Positions 1 to 7,227 of a stretch of 35,834 bases of DNA are shown here, one piece after another. The number at the start of each line of letters is the position of its first letter. Position 1 is the stretch's first letter. Below the pieces are notes generated by a model that was not told where the DNA came from, searched no databases, and was given only the letters and a program-made list of their open reading frames with translations. Both the position numbers and the translations under genes were made by a program. This stretch comes from an uncultured Clostridia bacterium (GTDB lineage: Bacteria > Bacillota > Clostridia > Christensenellales > Borkfalkiaceae). Location: NCBI GenBank assembly GCA_945949395.1, contig CAMFEK010000020.1:1-35834 (forward strand), written 5' to 3'.

Positions 1-2093
1 GACACCGCCACGAAGGCGATCAATACATAAGTGATGACGTCGACGATGAGCGTTAAGGAGGAGGTCATGAGCTCTACGTAATCGGTGTAGGTGATGCGGT
101 CGGCTTCCTCCACCCCTTCGTTATACGCCACGATGCACTTTGCCACCCCTTCCTTCGCCTCAAAACTGTCCGTGTAGATGCGGATGGAGGCGGGCGCGTC
201 ATAACTCACCTTGCCAAACGCGTCGAGATTGTCTTTAAGGCTCTCCCGTTCCCCGAACGGCTGCCCCGTCAGCACGTTGACGGTCGGCGTTTGCTCCTGC
301 GCCTTTACCACTTCGCTCGCGTCCGTGCGCGCGATGACGTAGTCGGTGAGGAGGGAAGTATAGGCGAGGGGAGAAGTGATGAATCCGCTCTTGTTGTCCG
401 CTTTTGCCTTTACGACGCCGCAGATATTTAAGGTGACGGCTTGTTCCAGAACGGCAGAAAATTCCTCGTCCTTCTCGTCGATTTTTCGGAAGGTTCCCTC
501 TTGCGTTTCGCGATAGCTGTCGCAAGCGGGCGATAAAAGAATTTCTTTTCCGATCAGCTCTTCGTATCGGAAGGTAAGTTCTTTCGCCTCCTCCCCCGCC
601 ATGAGGCTATCGAAAATCTCCTGATACGTCTCCTCGGAAAGAGCGCCGAGCAGATATAACGCTTTCGTATCCACGGCGTTATTCTCGTCGAGAACGAGCA
701 TGACGTCCCGATAGTCGCTCGCCCACTTTCCTTCGAGCAGCTCATAGGAATCGGTGATAACGGGGCTGACCGCGCTATCCTTCCCGCCCATCATTTCGCT
801 GCAATAGGAAAAGAGATCGGAATCGGCTTGCTGATAAGAGAGATTGCCGCTTGCAACCAAAGAGCCGTCGCTCGTCAGATCGCGCCCTGAAATGATAGCT
901 CCGTCCGCATTCCTCGTCCACGCCCCAAAGGAAACGTTGTAGCCGTAGACGATCCCGTTTTCCCCCACGTAATCGTAAATTTCGCTCTCGGAATCGTCGA
1001 GATACTTTTTGAATTGCGTGAGATTGTTTTCCGTGACGCTCTTTTTCAGCTGTGCGGAAGTTTCCATTTCGGAATAATCGGCGTAAATGCCCGTGCGATT
1101 CTCCGAAATCTCCACCTTTCCGCCGAGCGTAGAGCCGGCAATCATATTCGTAAAGTCGTAGCTCTTTTCCTCCACGGTGATGGGATAGGAAGTCATGGTG
1201 CTCCTTTGCAGATCGGCGATATAACGATTGACGCCCGAGGAGAGCGCAAGAATGAGAGCGATGCCGATAATGCCGATGGAGCCGGCGAAGGAGGTCAACA
1301 GCGTTCTGCCCTTTTTCGTCTTTAGATTGTTGAAACTTAAAGACAGAGCCGTGACGAGGGACATTTTTGACTTGTCCTTTTTTCTTTGCGCCCCTTCCGC
1401 TCGCTCTTCTTCCCCATCGCAGGGGTTGCTGTCGGAAATGATCCTGCCGTCCTGCAAATTGACGATACGGGTCGCGTATTTTTCGGCAAGAGCGGGATTA
1501 TGCGTGACCATGATGACCAAACGGTCCTTCGCCACCTCCTTCAAAAGCTCCATCACCTGCACGCTCGTTCCCGAATCGAGCGCGCCCGTAGGCTCGTCCG
1601 CCAACAGGATCTTCGGCTCGTTTACCAAGGCGCGCGCGATCGCCACCCTCTGCATCTGCCCGCCGGAAAGCTGATTCGGCTTTTTATGCAATTGACCGTC
1701 CAACCCCACCTTGAAAAGCGCCTCTTTGGCGCGCCGCTTGCGCTCCCTTCCCGATACGCCGCCTATGGTGAGGGCGAGTTCCACGTTCTTGAGAATTGAC
1801 AGATGCGGAATCAGGTTGTAGCTTTGAAAGATAAACCCGATGCTGTGATTGCGGTAGCCGTCCCAATCCCTGTCCTTATAATCTTCCGTGGAGACGCCGT
1901 CCACGACGAGATCGCCGTAATCGTAGCGGTCGAGCCCGCCGATGACGTTGAGGAGGGTCGTCTTTCCCGAACCGGAAGGTCCCAGCACGCAGACGAATTC
2001 GCTATCGCGGAAATCGATACACACGTCGTTTAACGCCACCTGCCGCAAATCGCCCGTGAGATAGCGCTTGAAAATGTTTTTAAGCTGCAACAT
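1..2093 (-). CDS. ABC transporter, fused ATPase and MacB/FtsX-type permease (3' end outside window)
   Basis: Reading leftward from the ATG at 2093, preceded by AAGGAGC, the frame stays open for 697 codons to the window edge, so the C-terminus is missing. The first ~225 residues are an ABC ATPase of the LolD/MacB type: Walker A GPSGSGKTT near residues 38-46, LSGGQ at 142-146, Walker B ILLADEP at 162-168 and the switch His in MVTHNP near 198. A charged linker (~225-245) leads to a transmembrane segment near 265-287 and then a long extracytoplasmic region, as in MacB/FtsX-type permeases. Such proteins do not usually move small nutrients; they work as mechanotransmitters or exporters of peptides and lipids at the membrane. 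The divergent two-component system next door suggests a link to envelope or antimicrobial-peptide stress, which is inference. The substrate is unknown. Confidence 0.9.
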   Translation of the reverse strand, partial: MLQLKNIFKRYLTGDLRQVALNDVCIDFRDSEFVCVLGPSGSGKTTLLNVIGGLDRYDYGDLVVDGVSTEDYKDRDWDGYRNHSIGFIFQSYNLIPHLSILKNVELALTIGGVSGRERKRRAKEALFKVGLDGQLHKKPNQLSGGQMQRVAIARALVNEPKILLADEPTGALDSGTSVQVMELLKEVAKDRLVIMVTHNPALAEKYATRIVNLQDGRIISDSNPCDGEEERAEGAQRKKDKSKMSLVTALSLSFNNLKTKKGRTLLTSFAGSIGIIGIALILALSSGVNRYIADLQRSTMTSYPITVEEKSYDFTNMIAGSTLGGKVEISENRTGIYADYSEMETSAQLKKSVTENNLTQFKKYLDDSESEIYDYVGENGIVYGYNVSFGAWTRNADGAIISGRDLTSDGSLVASGNLSYQQADSDLFSYCSEMMGGKDSAVSPVITDSYELLEGKWASDYRDVMLVLDENNAVDTKALYLLGALSEETYQEIFDSLMAGEEAKELTFRYEELIGKEILLSPACDSYRETQEGTFRKIDEKDEEFSAVLEQAVTLNICGVVKAKADNKSGFITSPLAYTSLLTDYVIARTDASEVVKAQEQTPTVNVLTGQPFGERESLKDNLDAFGKVSYDAPASIRIYTDSFEAKEGVAKCIVAYNEGVEEADRITYTDYVELMTSSLTLIVDVITYVLIAFVAV

Positions 2094-2134
2094 AAATAAG
2101 CTCCTTTTTGCTTTGATGCCCCCAGAATACACCC

Positions 2135-2166
2135 TTTTTCTCAAGCCGGGCTCAACGTGAGAAAAA
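2135..2166. promoter_or_regulatory. 9-bp inverted repeat in the divergent region between ABC gene and response regulator
   Basis: TTTTTCTCA (2135-2143) is perfectly complementary to TGAGAAAAA (2158-2166), with a 14-nt centre that carries CTCAA twice 11 bp apart. It lies about 40 bp upstream of the ABC gene start. It could be an operator for the neighbouring regulator or a hairpin in the leader. Function is inferred from position only. Confidence 0.35.
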
Positions 2167-2208
2167 AAACTCGTTTATTCGCGAAATCAGAAACGCAAAT
2201 CACGAAAA

Positions 2209-2241
2209 ATTGAAGATAAATTGATATTTTCGATATATAAT
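2209..2241 (+). promoter_or_regulatory. candidate promoter region of the two-component operon with direct repeats
   Basis: A TATAAT hexamer at 2236-2241 lies 22 bp before the response-regulator ATG. No good -35 sits 17 bp upstream, so activation would be needed. ATTGA occurs at 2209-2213 and 2220-2224, 11 bp apart, the spacing usual for OmpR-family boxes. This fits autoregulation but is weak evidence. Confidence 0.3.
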
Positions 2242-2262
2242 GCAGAAAAAAAGGAGAAGGCT

Positions 2263-2940
2263 ATGTTTCGTATACTGGTAGCTGAGGACGACAGGGAATT
2301 GCGGGAGCTTTTTTGCACCGTTTTAGAAGAAAACAAATTTTTAACGATACCCGCCTGCGACGGCTTCGACGCTCTGAACAAAATGGAGCATTGCGAAATA
2401 GACTTGATTATCACCGACGTGATGATGCCGAGAATGGACGGTTTTGAACTGGTCGAACTGTTACGGCAGACGAAAAGCGAGATACCCGTGTTAATGGTGA
2501 CGGCAAAGGGAGAATCGGAGGACAAATGCAGAGGATTTTCCGCAGGAACGGACGATTATCTGGTAAAGCCCGTAGATCTTAGCGAAATGATCTGGCGCGT
2601 GCAGGCTTTACTGCGTCGAAGCCGCCTCGCCCACCGACACCTTGTAAAAATCGGAAACACGACGTTTGACAGCGAGACGCTGTGCGTTTCTTACGGGAAG
2701 AAAAAAATTTTTCTGCCGCAGAAGGAGTTTTACCTGTTATTCAAGCTGGTCTCCTACCCCGATAGAATCTTTACGAGATTCCAGATCATGGACGACGTTT
2801 GGGGGGTGGACTGCGAAACGGATTTTCATACGCTGGAAGTGCATATCGGACGGCTTCGGGAAAAACTGAAGGACAACCGCGATTTCGAGATCGTGACCGT
2901 TCGTGGACTCGGGTACAAGGTGATAACGAAAAATGGTTAA
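2263..2940 (+). CDS. OmpR/PhoB-family response regulator
   Basis: This 225-residue protein has an N-terminal receiver domain and a C-terminal winged-helix DNA-binding domain. The acidic pair is at residues 9-10 (AEDD), the phospho-acceptor is Asp52 in TDVMMP, the switch Thr is in MVTAK and the conserved Lys is in VKPVD near 102. The effector domain ends with the typical VTVRGLGYKV. I chose the ATG at 2263 because AAGGAG lies at 2251-2256 and the receiver fold begins right after it; a longer frame from 2221 would start inside the promoter. Its stop overlaps the kinase start by 8 bp, so the two are translationally coupled. It probably controls the divergent ABC gene, which is inference from position. 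Confidence 0.95.
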   Translation: MFRILVAEDDRELRELFCTVLEENKFLTIPACDGFDALNKMEHCEIDLIITDVMMPRMDGFELVELLRQTKSEIPVLMVTAKGESEDKCRGFSAGTDDYLVKPVDLSEMIWRVQALLRRSRLAHRHLVKIGNTTFDSETLCVSYGKKKIFLPQKEFYLLFKLVSYPDRIFTRFQIMDDVWGVDCETDFHTLEVHIGRLREKLKDNRDFEIVTVRGLGYKVITKNG

Positions 2941-3961
2941 GAAAAAATGCTCGACGCTCGGCTACTTCATTTTCGTCATTCAACTCGGCATGATGCTCTC
3001 GTCGGGACTCACGATTCTGCTTTTTTATATATGCGACCGCTTCGGGCTCTTAAAAAACAACGGGTTGGCAGTCTCGCTGACGGTTATCTGTGGCGTCTCC
3101 TTTGAACTCCTGCTCGCCTGTTTTTTGAGTCGAACGCTCGTAAAAAATCTGCTTACCATCAGCAACGCCGCGCAAAAGGTGGCGAAGGGAGATTTTTCCG
3201 TCCGCTTGAACGAGGAGCAAAAGACGCAGGAACTGCAAACGGTGGCGCAGAGCTTCAACAAAATGGCAAACGACCTGTCCCGAACCGAACTGATGCGCAA
3301 CGATTTTATCCAAAACGTTTCCCACGAGATCAAGACCCCCATCGCCAAAATCGAAGGCTACGCCAATCTGCTCAACAACGCCTCCCTTTCCGAAGAAAAG
3401 CGGAAAAGCTACGTGGAAACGATCTTGCTCAGCAGCAGGCGGCTCGCCTCCTTAACGGGCGATATTCTCCTGTTATCCCGTTTGGAGAACTGCGAAGAGA
3501 ATATCCCGAAAGAGTGGTTCTCGCTCGACGAACAGCTGCGGGAGAGCGTGCTCTTTTGGCAAAAGGAATGGACGGAAAAGCATCTTACCATAGAGATCGA
3601 CGAAACGGAGATTCTCTACAAGGGAAATAAACAACTGCTGTACCACGTTTGGCAGAACGTGATCTCAAACGCCGTGAAATTCACGAGGGAGAAGGGCTCG
3701 ATCACCCTTTCTACGCAAAACAGCGACGGCGGCGTTACGGTGACGATCCGCGACGACGGAATCGGCATGGACGAAGAAACCTTACGTCGCATCTTTGAAA
3801 AATTTTATCAAGGCGACCGCTCCCGCGCCGAAAAGGGCAACGGACTCGGCTTGACGCTTGCCAAACGCATTGTCGATTTGCACGGCGGCTGTATTTCGGC
3901 AAAGAGCAAACAAAACGAAGGAACGATCTTTACGATATTTCTCCCCTCCTGCGCCGAATGA
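2933..3961 (+). CDS. Sensor histidine kinase with a very short extracytoplasmic loop
   Basis: The 342-residue protein has two membrane helices (about 9-34 and 44-66) separated by only about ten residues, then a HAMP-like linker (~65-118), a HisKA dimerisation domain with the phospho-accepting His131 in NVSHEIKTP, and a HATPase_c domain with the N box (NVISNAVKF), G1 box (DDGIGMD), F box (FEKFYQ) and G2 box (GNGLGLTLA). With almost no external loop it cannot bind a ligand outside in the ordinary way. In Bacillota, kinases of this build (intramembrane-sensing, BceS-like) usually read the state of a partner ABC transporter, which fits the adjacent exporter gene. It ends just before a strong hairpin at 3962-4004. 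Confidence 0.94.
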   Translation: MVKKKCSTLGYFIFVIQLGMMLSSGLTILLFYICDRFGLLKNNGLAVSLTVICGVSFELLLACFLSRTLVKNLLTISNAAQKVAKGDFSVRLNEEQKTQELQTVAQSFNKMANDLSRTELMRNDFIQNVSHEIKTPIAKIEGYANLLNNASLSEEKRKSYVETILLSSRRLASLTGDILLLSRLENCEENIPKEWFSLDEQLRESVLFWQKEWTEKHLTIEIDETEILYKGNKQLLYHVWQNVISNAVKFTREKGSITLSTQNSDGGVTVTIRDDGIGMDEETLRRIFEKFYQGDRSRAEKGNGLGLTLAKRIVDLHGGCISAKSKQNEGTIFTIFLPSCAE

Positions 3962-4004
3962 GGGAAAGCCGCCCGCCGAGAAAAATTCGGCGGGCGGCTT
4001 TCCC
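3962..4004 (+). terminator. 18-bp perfect stem-loop after the kinase gene
   Basis: Bases 3962-3979 pair perfectly with 3987-4004 around a 7-nt loop; the stem core is GCCGCCCGCCGA. It begins right at the kinase stop. The trailing run is TTTCCCC rather than pure T, so it may act with the next hairpin. Confidence 0.75.
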
Positions 4005-4015
4005 CTTCCCAAACG

Positions 4016-4049
4016 AAAAGCGCAAACGGCGAACCGTTTACGCTTTTTT
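4016..4049. terminator. Second stem-loop, bidirectional between convergent genes
   Basis: AAAAGCG-C-AAACGG (4016-4029) pairs with CCGTTT-A-CGCTTTT (4034-4047) with one C/A mismatch and a CGAA tetraloop. T6 follows on the + strand and A4 precedes it, so it can serve the kinase operon and the leftward membrane-protein gene that stops at 4132. Confidence 0.75.
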
Positions 4050-4131
4050 CAAAGATGTCAAATGCTTTTTGATTTCGGCGGCGCGATTTTCGCGCCGAAC
4101 CGAATCCTTAAAATAGATGCGTGAGAACAAA

Positions 4132-4647
4132 TCAATCTTTCTTGTACGCTTCGAAGTACGCTCCCACAATGCCGGCGATCGCCGCAAGCAAGAAGAATAC
4201 GATTCCGGTGATTACCGTTTTACCGGTAGCGATTGCCGTTTCGAAAATGACTAATTCTTCGTTGGAGAAGAAGGTCCAGCCGAGTCCCGTGAAGGAGCCG
4301 TACACGAAGTAGAGCGTCGTCACGATGAGAAGTGCGGGAGCAACGATTCTGCAAGCGTCTGCCGCTATGGAACAAACCTTGCCGACAACGCTTTCACCCC
4401 TGAACTGATCCAAAACGATGGAGACAACGAAGAGCACGAGCGCGATCACGCCGCAGGTGACGACCATAGTCATCATGGCTTCGTCTTCTGCACGCCCTGC
4501 TTCATAGAAAAGCTGTGAACCGCTGGCAATTTCAAGTCCCATACCGGAAGCAATAGCCATACCGTAAAGGATAAATCCGACAATCGAAAGGATAACAGCT
4601 GCCAAAGAGATCCAGGCGCCGATGCCTTGTTTTTTGATGAAGTTCAT
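4132..4647 (-). CDS. Four-helix membrane protein of unknown function
   Basis: The 171-residue protein has a short basic N-terminus (MNFIKKQG) and four hydrophobic stretches at roughly 10-35, 60-82, 95-117 and 135-163, ending in EAYKKD. No enzymatic motif is visible and I do not recognise the family. Its ATG lies one base after the stop of the upstream GH3 gene, and its ribosome site GGAGGAG is inside that gene's last codons, so translation is coupled. A membrane partner of the GH3 enzyme, for example an anchor or assembly factor, is a reasonable guess and no more. Confidence 0.8.
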   Translation of the reverse strand: MNFIKKQGIGAWISLAAVILSIVGFILYGMAIASGMGLEIASGSQLFYEAGRAEDEAMMTMVVTCGVIALVLFVVSIVLDQFRGESVVGKVCSIAADACRIVAPALLIVTTLYFVYGSFTGLGWTFFSNEELVIFETAIATGKTVITGIVFFLLAAIAGIVGAYFEAYKKD

Positions 4648-4648
4648 A

Positions 4649-7042
4649 TTAGTTCTCCTCCTTTTCTTTCATTACGGAAGAAGCGATCCAAGCAAGACCC
4701 GCAACGCCGGTGAGAACGCCAAATACCGCTTCGAGCGTGATGAATGCATATTCCCAACCTGCTTTATCGATCGTACCTGCAGGATCTTTGTGGTGAATGG
4801 TATAAGCGGGAACTTCGATATCCTCGCCCATGTTTTCTACGCGTTCTACGTATATACCGGAGCCGCTGTGAGCGAGCGTATAGAGAATATACAAGGAAGT
4901 CTGACGGCAAGCTTCTGCAAATACAGGATCCTTGCAAGCGTCGCTGAACTTAATGTGAGGAGCCTTGGACTTATCCATGATGGATTCCTCGGTGATTTCG
5001 CCGAGCGAATATTCGCTACCGGAACCAAAACCTGCGTATTCGTTTACGGAAACCATGTTCAAACCGGTGAGTTCGTGATAGCCTGCGCCCATACCCATAT
5101 CGGTGGTGATGATGCCGGTGAAGCCCCATTCCTCACGAATGATATTCATAATGTAGCCCATGCTGTTGGTTACGTTGGTTGCGCCGATACGAGCGAAGGA
5201 CATCATCGCGCCGGTAGCGTTACCTTCTTCCGCGCGCATAGCGCCTTCGTAGCAACGAGTATCCGTTTCACGGACTTTCTGTTCTGTCATGTAACATGCG
5301 TTACCCTGACGGTTAAGTTCTTGATCGTTGAAACCCATGTGCTTGGGACCGCAGATGGAACCGGTGGTCTGGAGAGCGCGATACTGTGCTTCGCCGATAC
5401 GGTTGGAGAGCATAGGATCTTCGGACATATATTCGGAGTTACGTCCGTTGTAAGCGTGTCTGTGCTGGTTCAAGCCGCCGCCCCAAACGGTGATTGCGGG
5501 CTGACCTGTCGTCTTTTGGAGCCAGAGACCGCCTTCGCCTTCAATTTCGCCCCACTCGTATGCGAGTTCGGGATTAAAGCTGGAGCCGAGCAACGTGTTG
5601 GAGGCAACGTTGAGAGTCATCGTCTTTCCGTCTTCTACGGTAAGATTCTGAGAATATCCGGCAACGGATTCGGACTGCTTACTGATGGGATTGCCGATGG
5701 AGGGGAAGGTTCTGGAGGAACCGCCCGACTGCGCGACGCATACGAACGCTTCATCCAAATCGATAGCGGCTGCAACTGCCTGCCACTGCGCGGAATGAAT
5801 ATCGGAGAATGCTTCGGGATCCGTCTGAGCTACGTCCATGATCCACTGCCATACCGTCTGACCATCCTTCAAGCCTGCAGGTTTGGTACCTTCCACCTTA
5901 GGCCACTTGGAAGAATCGGAAACGGGGGTTACCTTATACTGCGCGGTGATGAGCTCGGTGAGCCACTCCTTTTCCTTTGCCGAACCCTTGATCGTGAAAG
6001 CTTCTTCGCAGGGAATACCGGCATCCGTTACGCTATCCGTATAGTTCTTGGGGAACGTGCCTTCCCAGTCGGTTCTGGAAAGATAAGTCACCGTACCTTC
6101 GCCGAGGAAGTAGTTGATATCGGCGTTTTCCATCTGATTTCTTACTTCCACGCCGTTGGAAACGGCATACGTCTTATCGTCGAAGTTTTCAAGATTCCAC
6201 GTTACGACAGGACCTTGCGTGGTCGTATCGTCGCACTCCTTACCGAGCTGCGTTAAGAAGTTGTTAGCCGCCGCATGCGCGCCTGCCGCCGCGGTAAAGA
6301 GATAATCGCCTTCGTCGAGAATATAAGTTCCCGCGCCGCCTAACGCCGAAGAATCCCAGCTTGCGAGATATCTCGTAGGAACGGTAATTTTCACTTCTGC
6401 CGACTTACCGGCCTTTACGCTTACCTTTGCGGAGTTGAGGAAGTCAACGGCGGATTTTTCCACTTTATTCTCTATATCGTACTGCGTGTACGGTCTGTTG
6501 ACGTAGAGTTGAGCGAGGAAGGTTCCGTCCTCCGTTCCTTCGTTGGTGACCTTAACGGTTGCCGTAACTTTACCCTTTTCGGAACGATTCACCTTGACGT
6601 CGGTTATTTCCTGCGTATAAGGAATGTAAGAGAGGCTCTGACCAAACTGGAATACGACTTCATTCGAATAATCCCAAGCCTGACCCTTCTTTGTGGAACC
6701 CACGCTGTCCGTTGCGTTATAATCGGGGTTTGCCTTCGAATCGAAGTAACGGGTTTCGTAATACTTATAGCCTACGTAAATACCTTCCGCTTCGACGATG
6801 TAGTTGTTCGCTCTGTAATTTACGGTGCCCTCTCTTCCGAGCATATCGGGCGTAGAGGTGATCGTATCGAGGTCGGAATACTGCTGCTGACCCATGTTGA
6901 TGGTTGCGGGGTTAAAGCTGTTGTCGTATACGTAAGTATCGGTAAGTCCGCCGGTGGCGTTTACCTTACCCGCAAGCACGTTAAAGATAAACGAGCATAT
7001 AAATGAGCCGAAATGAACACAAATAAAGCAAAATGAACACAA
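4649..7042 (-). CDS. GH3-type glycoside hydrolase, 5'-truncated (probable broken gene)
   Basis: The frame encodes up to 797 residues. From NVLAGKV onward it aligns by eye with the second part of the intact permuted GH3 gene at 9421-12483: remainder of the alpha/beta sandwich, fibronectin-III-like segment, then the TIM-barrel part with KHMGFNDQE and the nucleophile-position Asp (TTDMG, near residue 648), and a C-terminal membrane helix (~760-788). What is missing is the N-terminal anchor and about 300 residues of the sandwich domain. The first ~21 codons (many Phe, Cys, Ile) read through A/T-rich repetitive DNA; the nominal start is TTG with no ribosome site, and the next in-frame ATG is far inside. 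I infer a deletion or rearrangement that removed the 5' part. It may be inactive, although the frame is otherwise unbroken and the downstream membrane gene remains coupled to it. Confidence 0.8.
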   Translation of the reverse strand: MCSFCFICVHFGSFICSFIFNVLAGKVNATGGLTDTYVYDNSFNPATINMGQQQYSDLDTITSTPDMLGREGTVNYRANNYIVEAEGIYVGYKYYETRYFDSKANPDYNATDSVGSTKKGQAWDYSNEVVFQFGQSLSYIPYTQEITDVKVNRSEKGKVTATVKVTNEGTEDGTFLAQLYVNRPYTQYDIENKVEKSAVDFLNSAKVSVKAGKSAEVKITVPTRYLASWDSSALGGAGTYILDEGDYLFTAAAGAHAAANNFLTQLGKECDDTTTQGPVVTWNLENFDDKTYAVSNGVEVRNQMENADINYFLGEGTVTYLSRTDWEGTFPKNYTDSVTDAGIPCEEAFTIKGSAKEKEWLTELITAQYKVTPVSDSSKWPKVEGTKPAGLKDGQTVWQWIMDVAQTDPEAFSDIHSAQWQAVAAAIDLDEAFVCVAQSGGSSRTFPSIGNPISKQSESVAGYSQNLTVEDGKTMTLNVASNTLLGSSFNPELAYEWGEIEGEGGLWLQKTTGQPAITVWGGGLNQHRHAYNGRNSEYMSEDPMLSNRIGEAQYRALQTTGSICGPKHMGFNDQELNRQGNACYMTEQKVRETDTRCYEGAMRAEEGNATGAMMSFARIGATNVTNSMGYIMNIIREEWGFTGIITTDMGMGAGYHELTGLNMVSVNEYAGFGSGSEYSLGEITEESIMDKSKAPHIKFSDACKDPVFAEACRQTSLYILYTLAHSGSGIYVERVENMGEDIEVPAYTIHHKDPAGTIDKAGWEYAFITLEAVFGVLTGVAGLAWIASSVMKEKEEN

Positions 7043-7080
7043 AAAGAAACAAGCAAAATTATATGAACAGAAAATAAAAA
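6985..7080 (-). promoter_or_regulatory. A/T-rich region with TGTTCAT direct repeats fused to the truncated GH3
   Basis: Read leftward, TGTTCAT occurs three times, occupying 7063-7069, 7033-7039 and 7013-7019, and a degenerate copy (GGCTCAT) occupies 7003-7009. Spacings are 30, 20 and 10 bp, so all face the same side of the helix. Direct repeats of this kind resemble operators of DeoR-like sugar regulators, which is only an analogy. The block is not similar to the upstream part of the intact GH3 gene, so it marks the junction. Confidence 0.45.
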
Positions 7081-7145
7081 AAATTTAACGATGAAATTTT
7101 TTATCCGCCGTCCAAAGCCCGAAAGGTAAAAAAACTAAAAAACGA

Positions 7146-7179
7146 AAAAAATCAGACGCCGTTTGACGTCTGATTTTTC
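7146..7179. terminator. Rho-independent terminator after the repeat-protein gene
   Basis: ATCAGACG (7151-7158) pairs with CGTCTGAT (7167-7174) and is flanked by A and T tracts on both sides, so it works in either direction. It lies 50 bp past the stop of the leftward gene at 7228. Around it, 7043-7227 shows no gene. Confidence 0.85.
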
Positions 7180-7227
7180 CCGTTTTTTTGCCTATAGAGA
7201 AGTCCCATTTTAAGGGCGTGCGGTCGG

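Noticed and set aside
4622..6256. Long + strand open frame opposite the truncated GH3
   Set aside because: Antisense shadow; the opposite strand encodes recognisable GH3 motifs.
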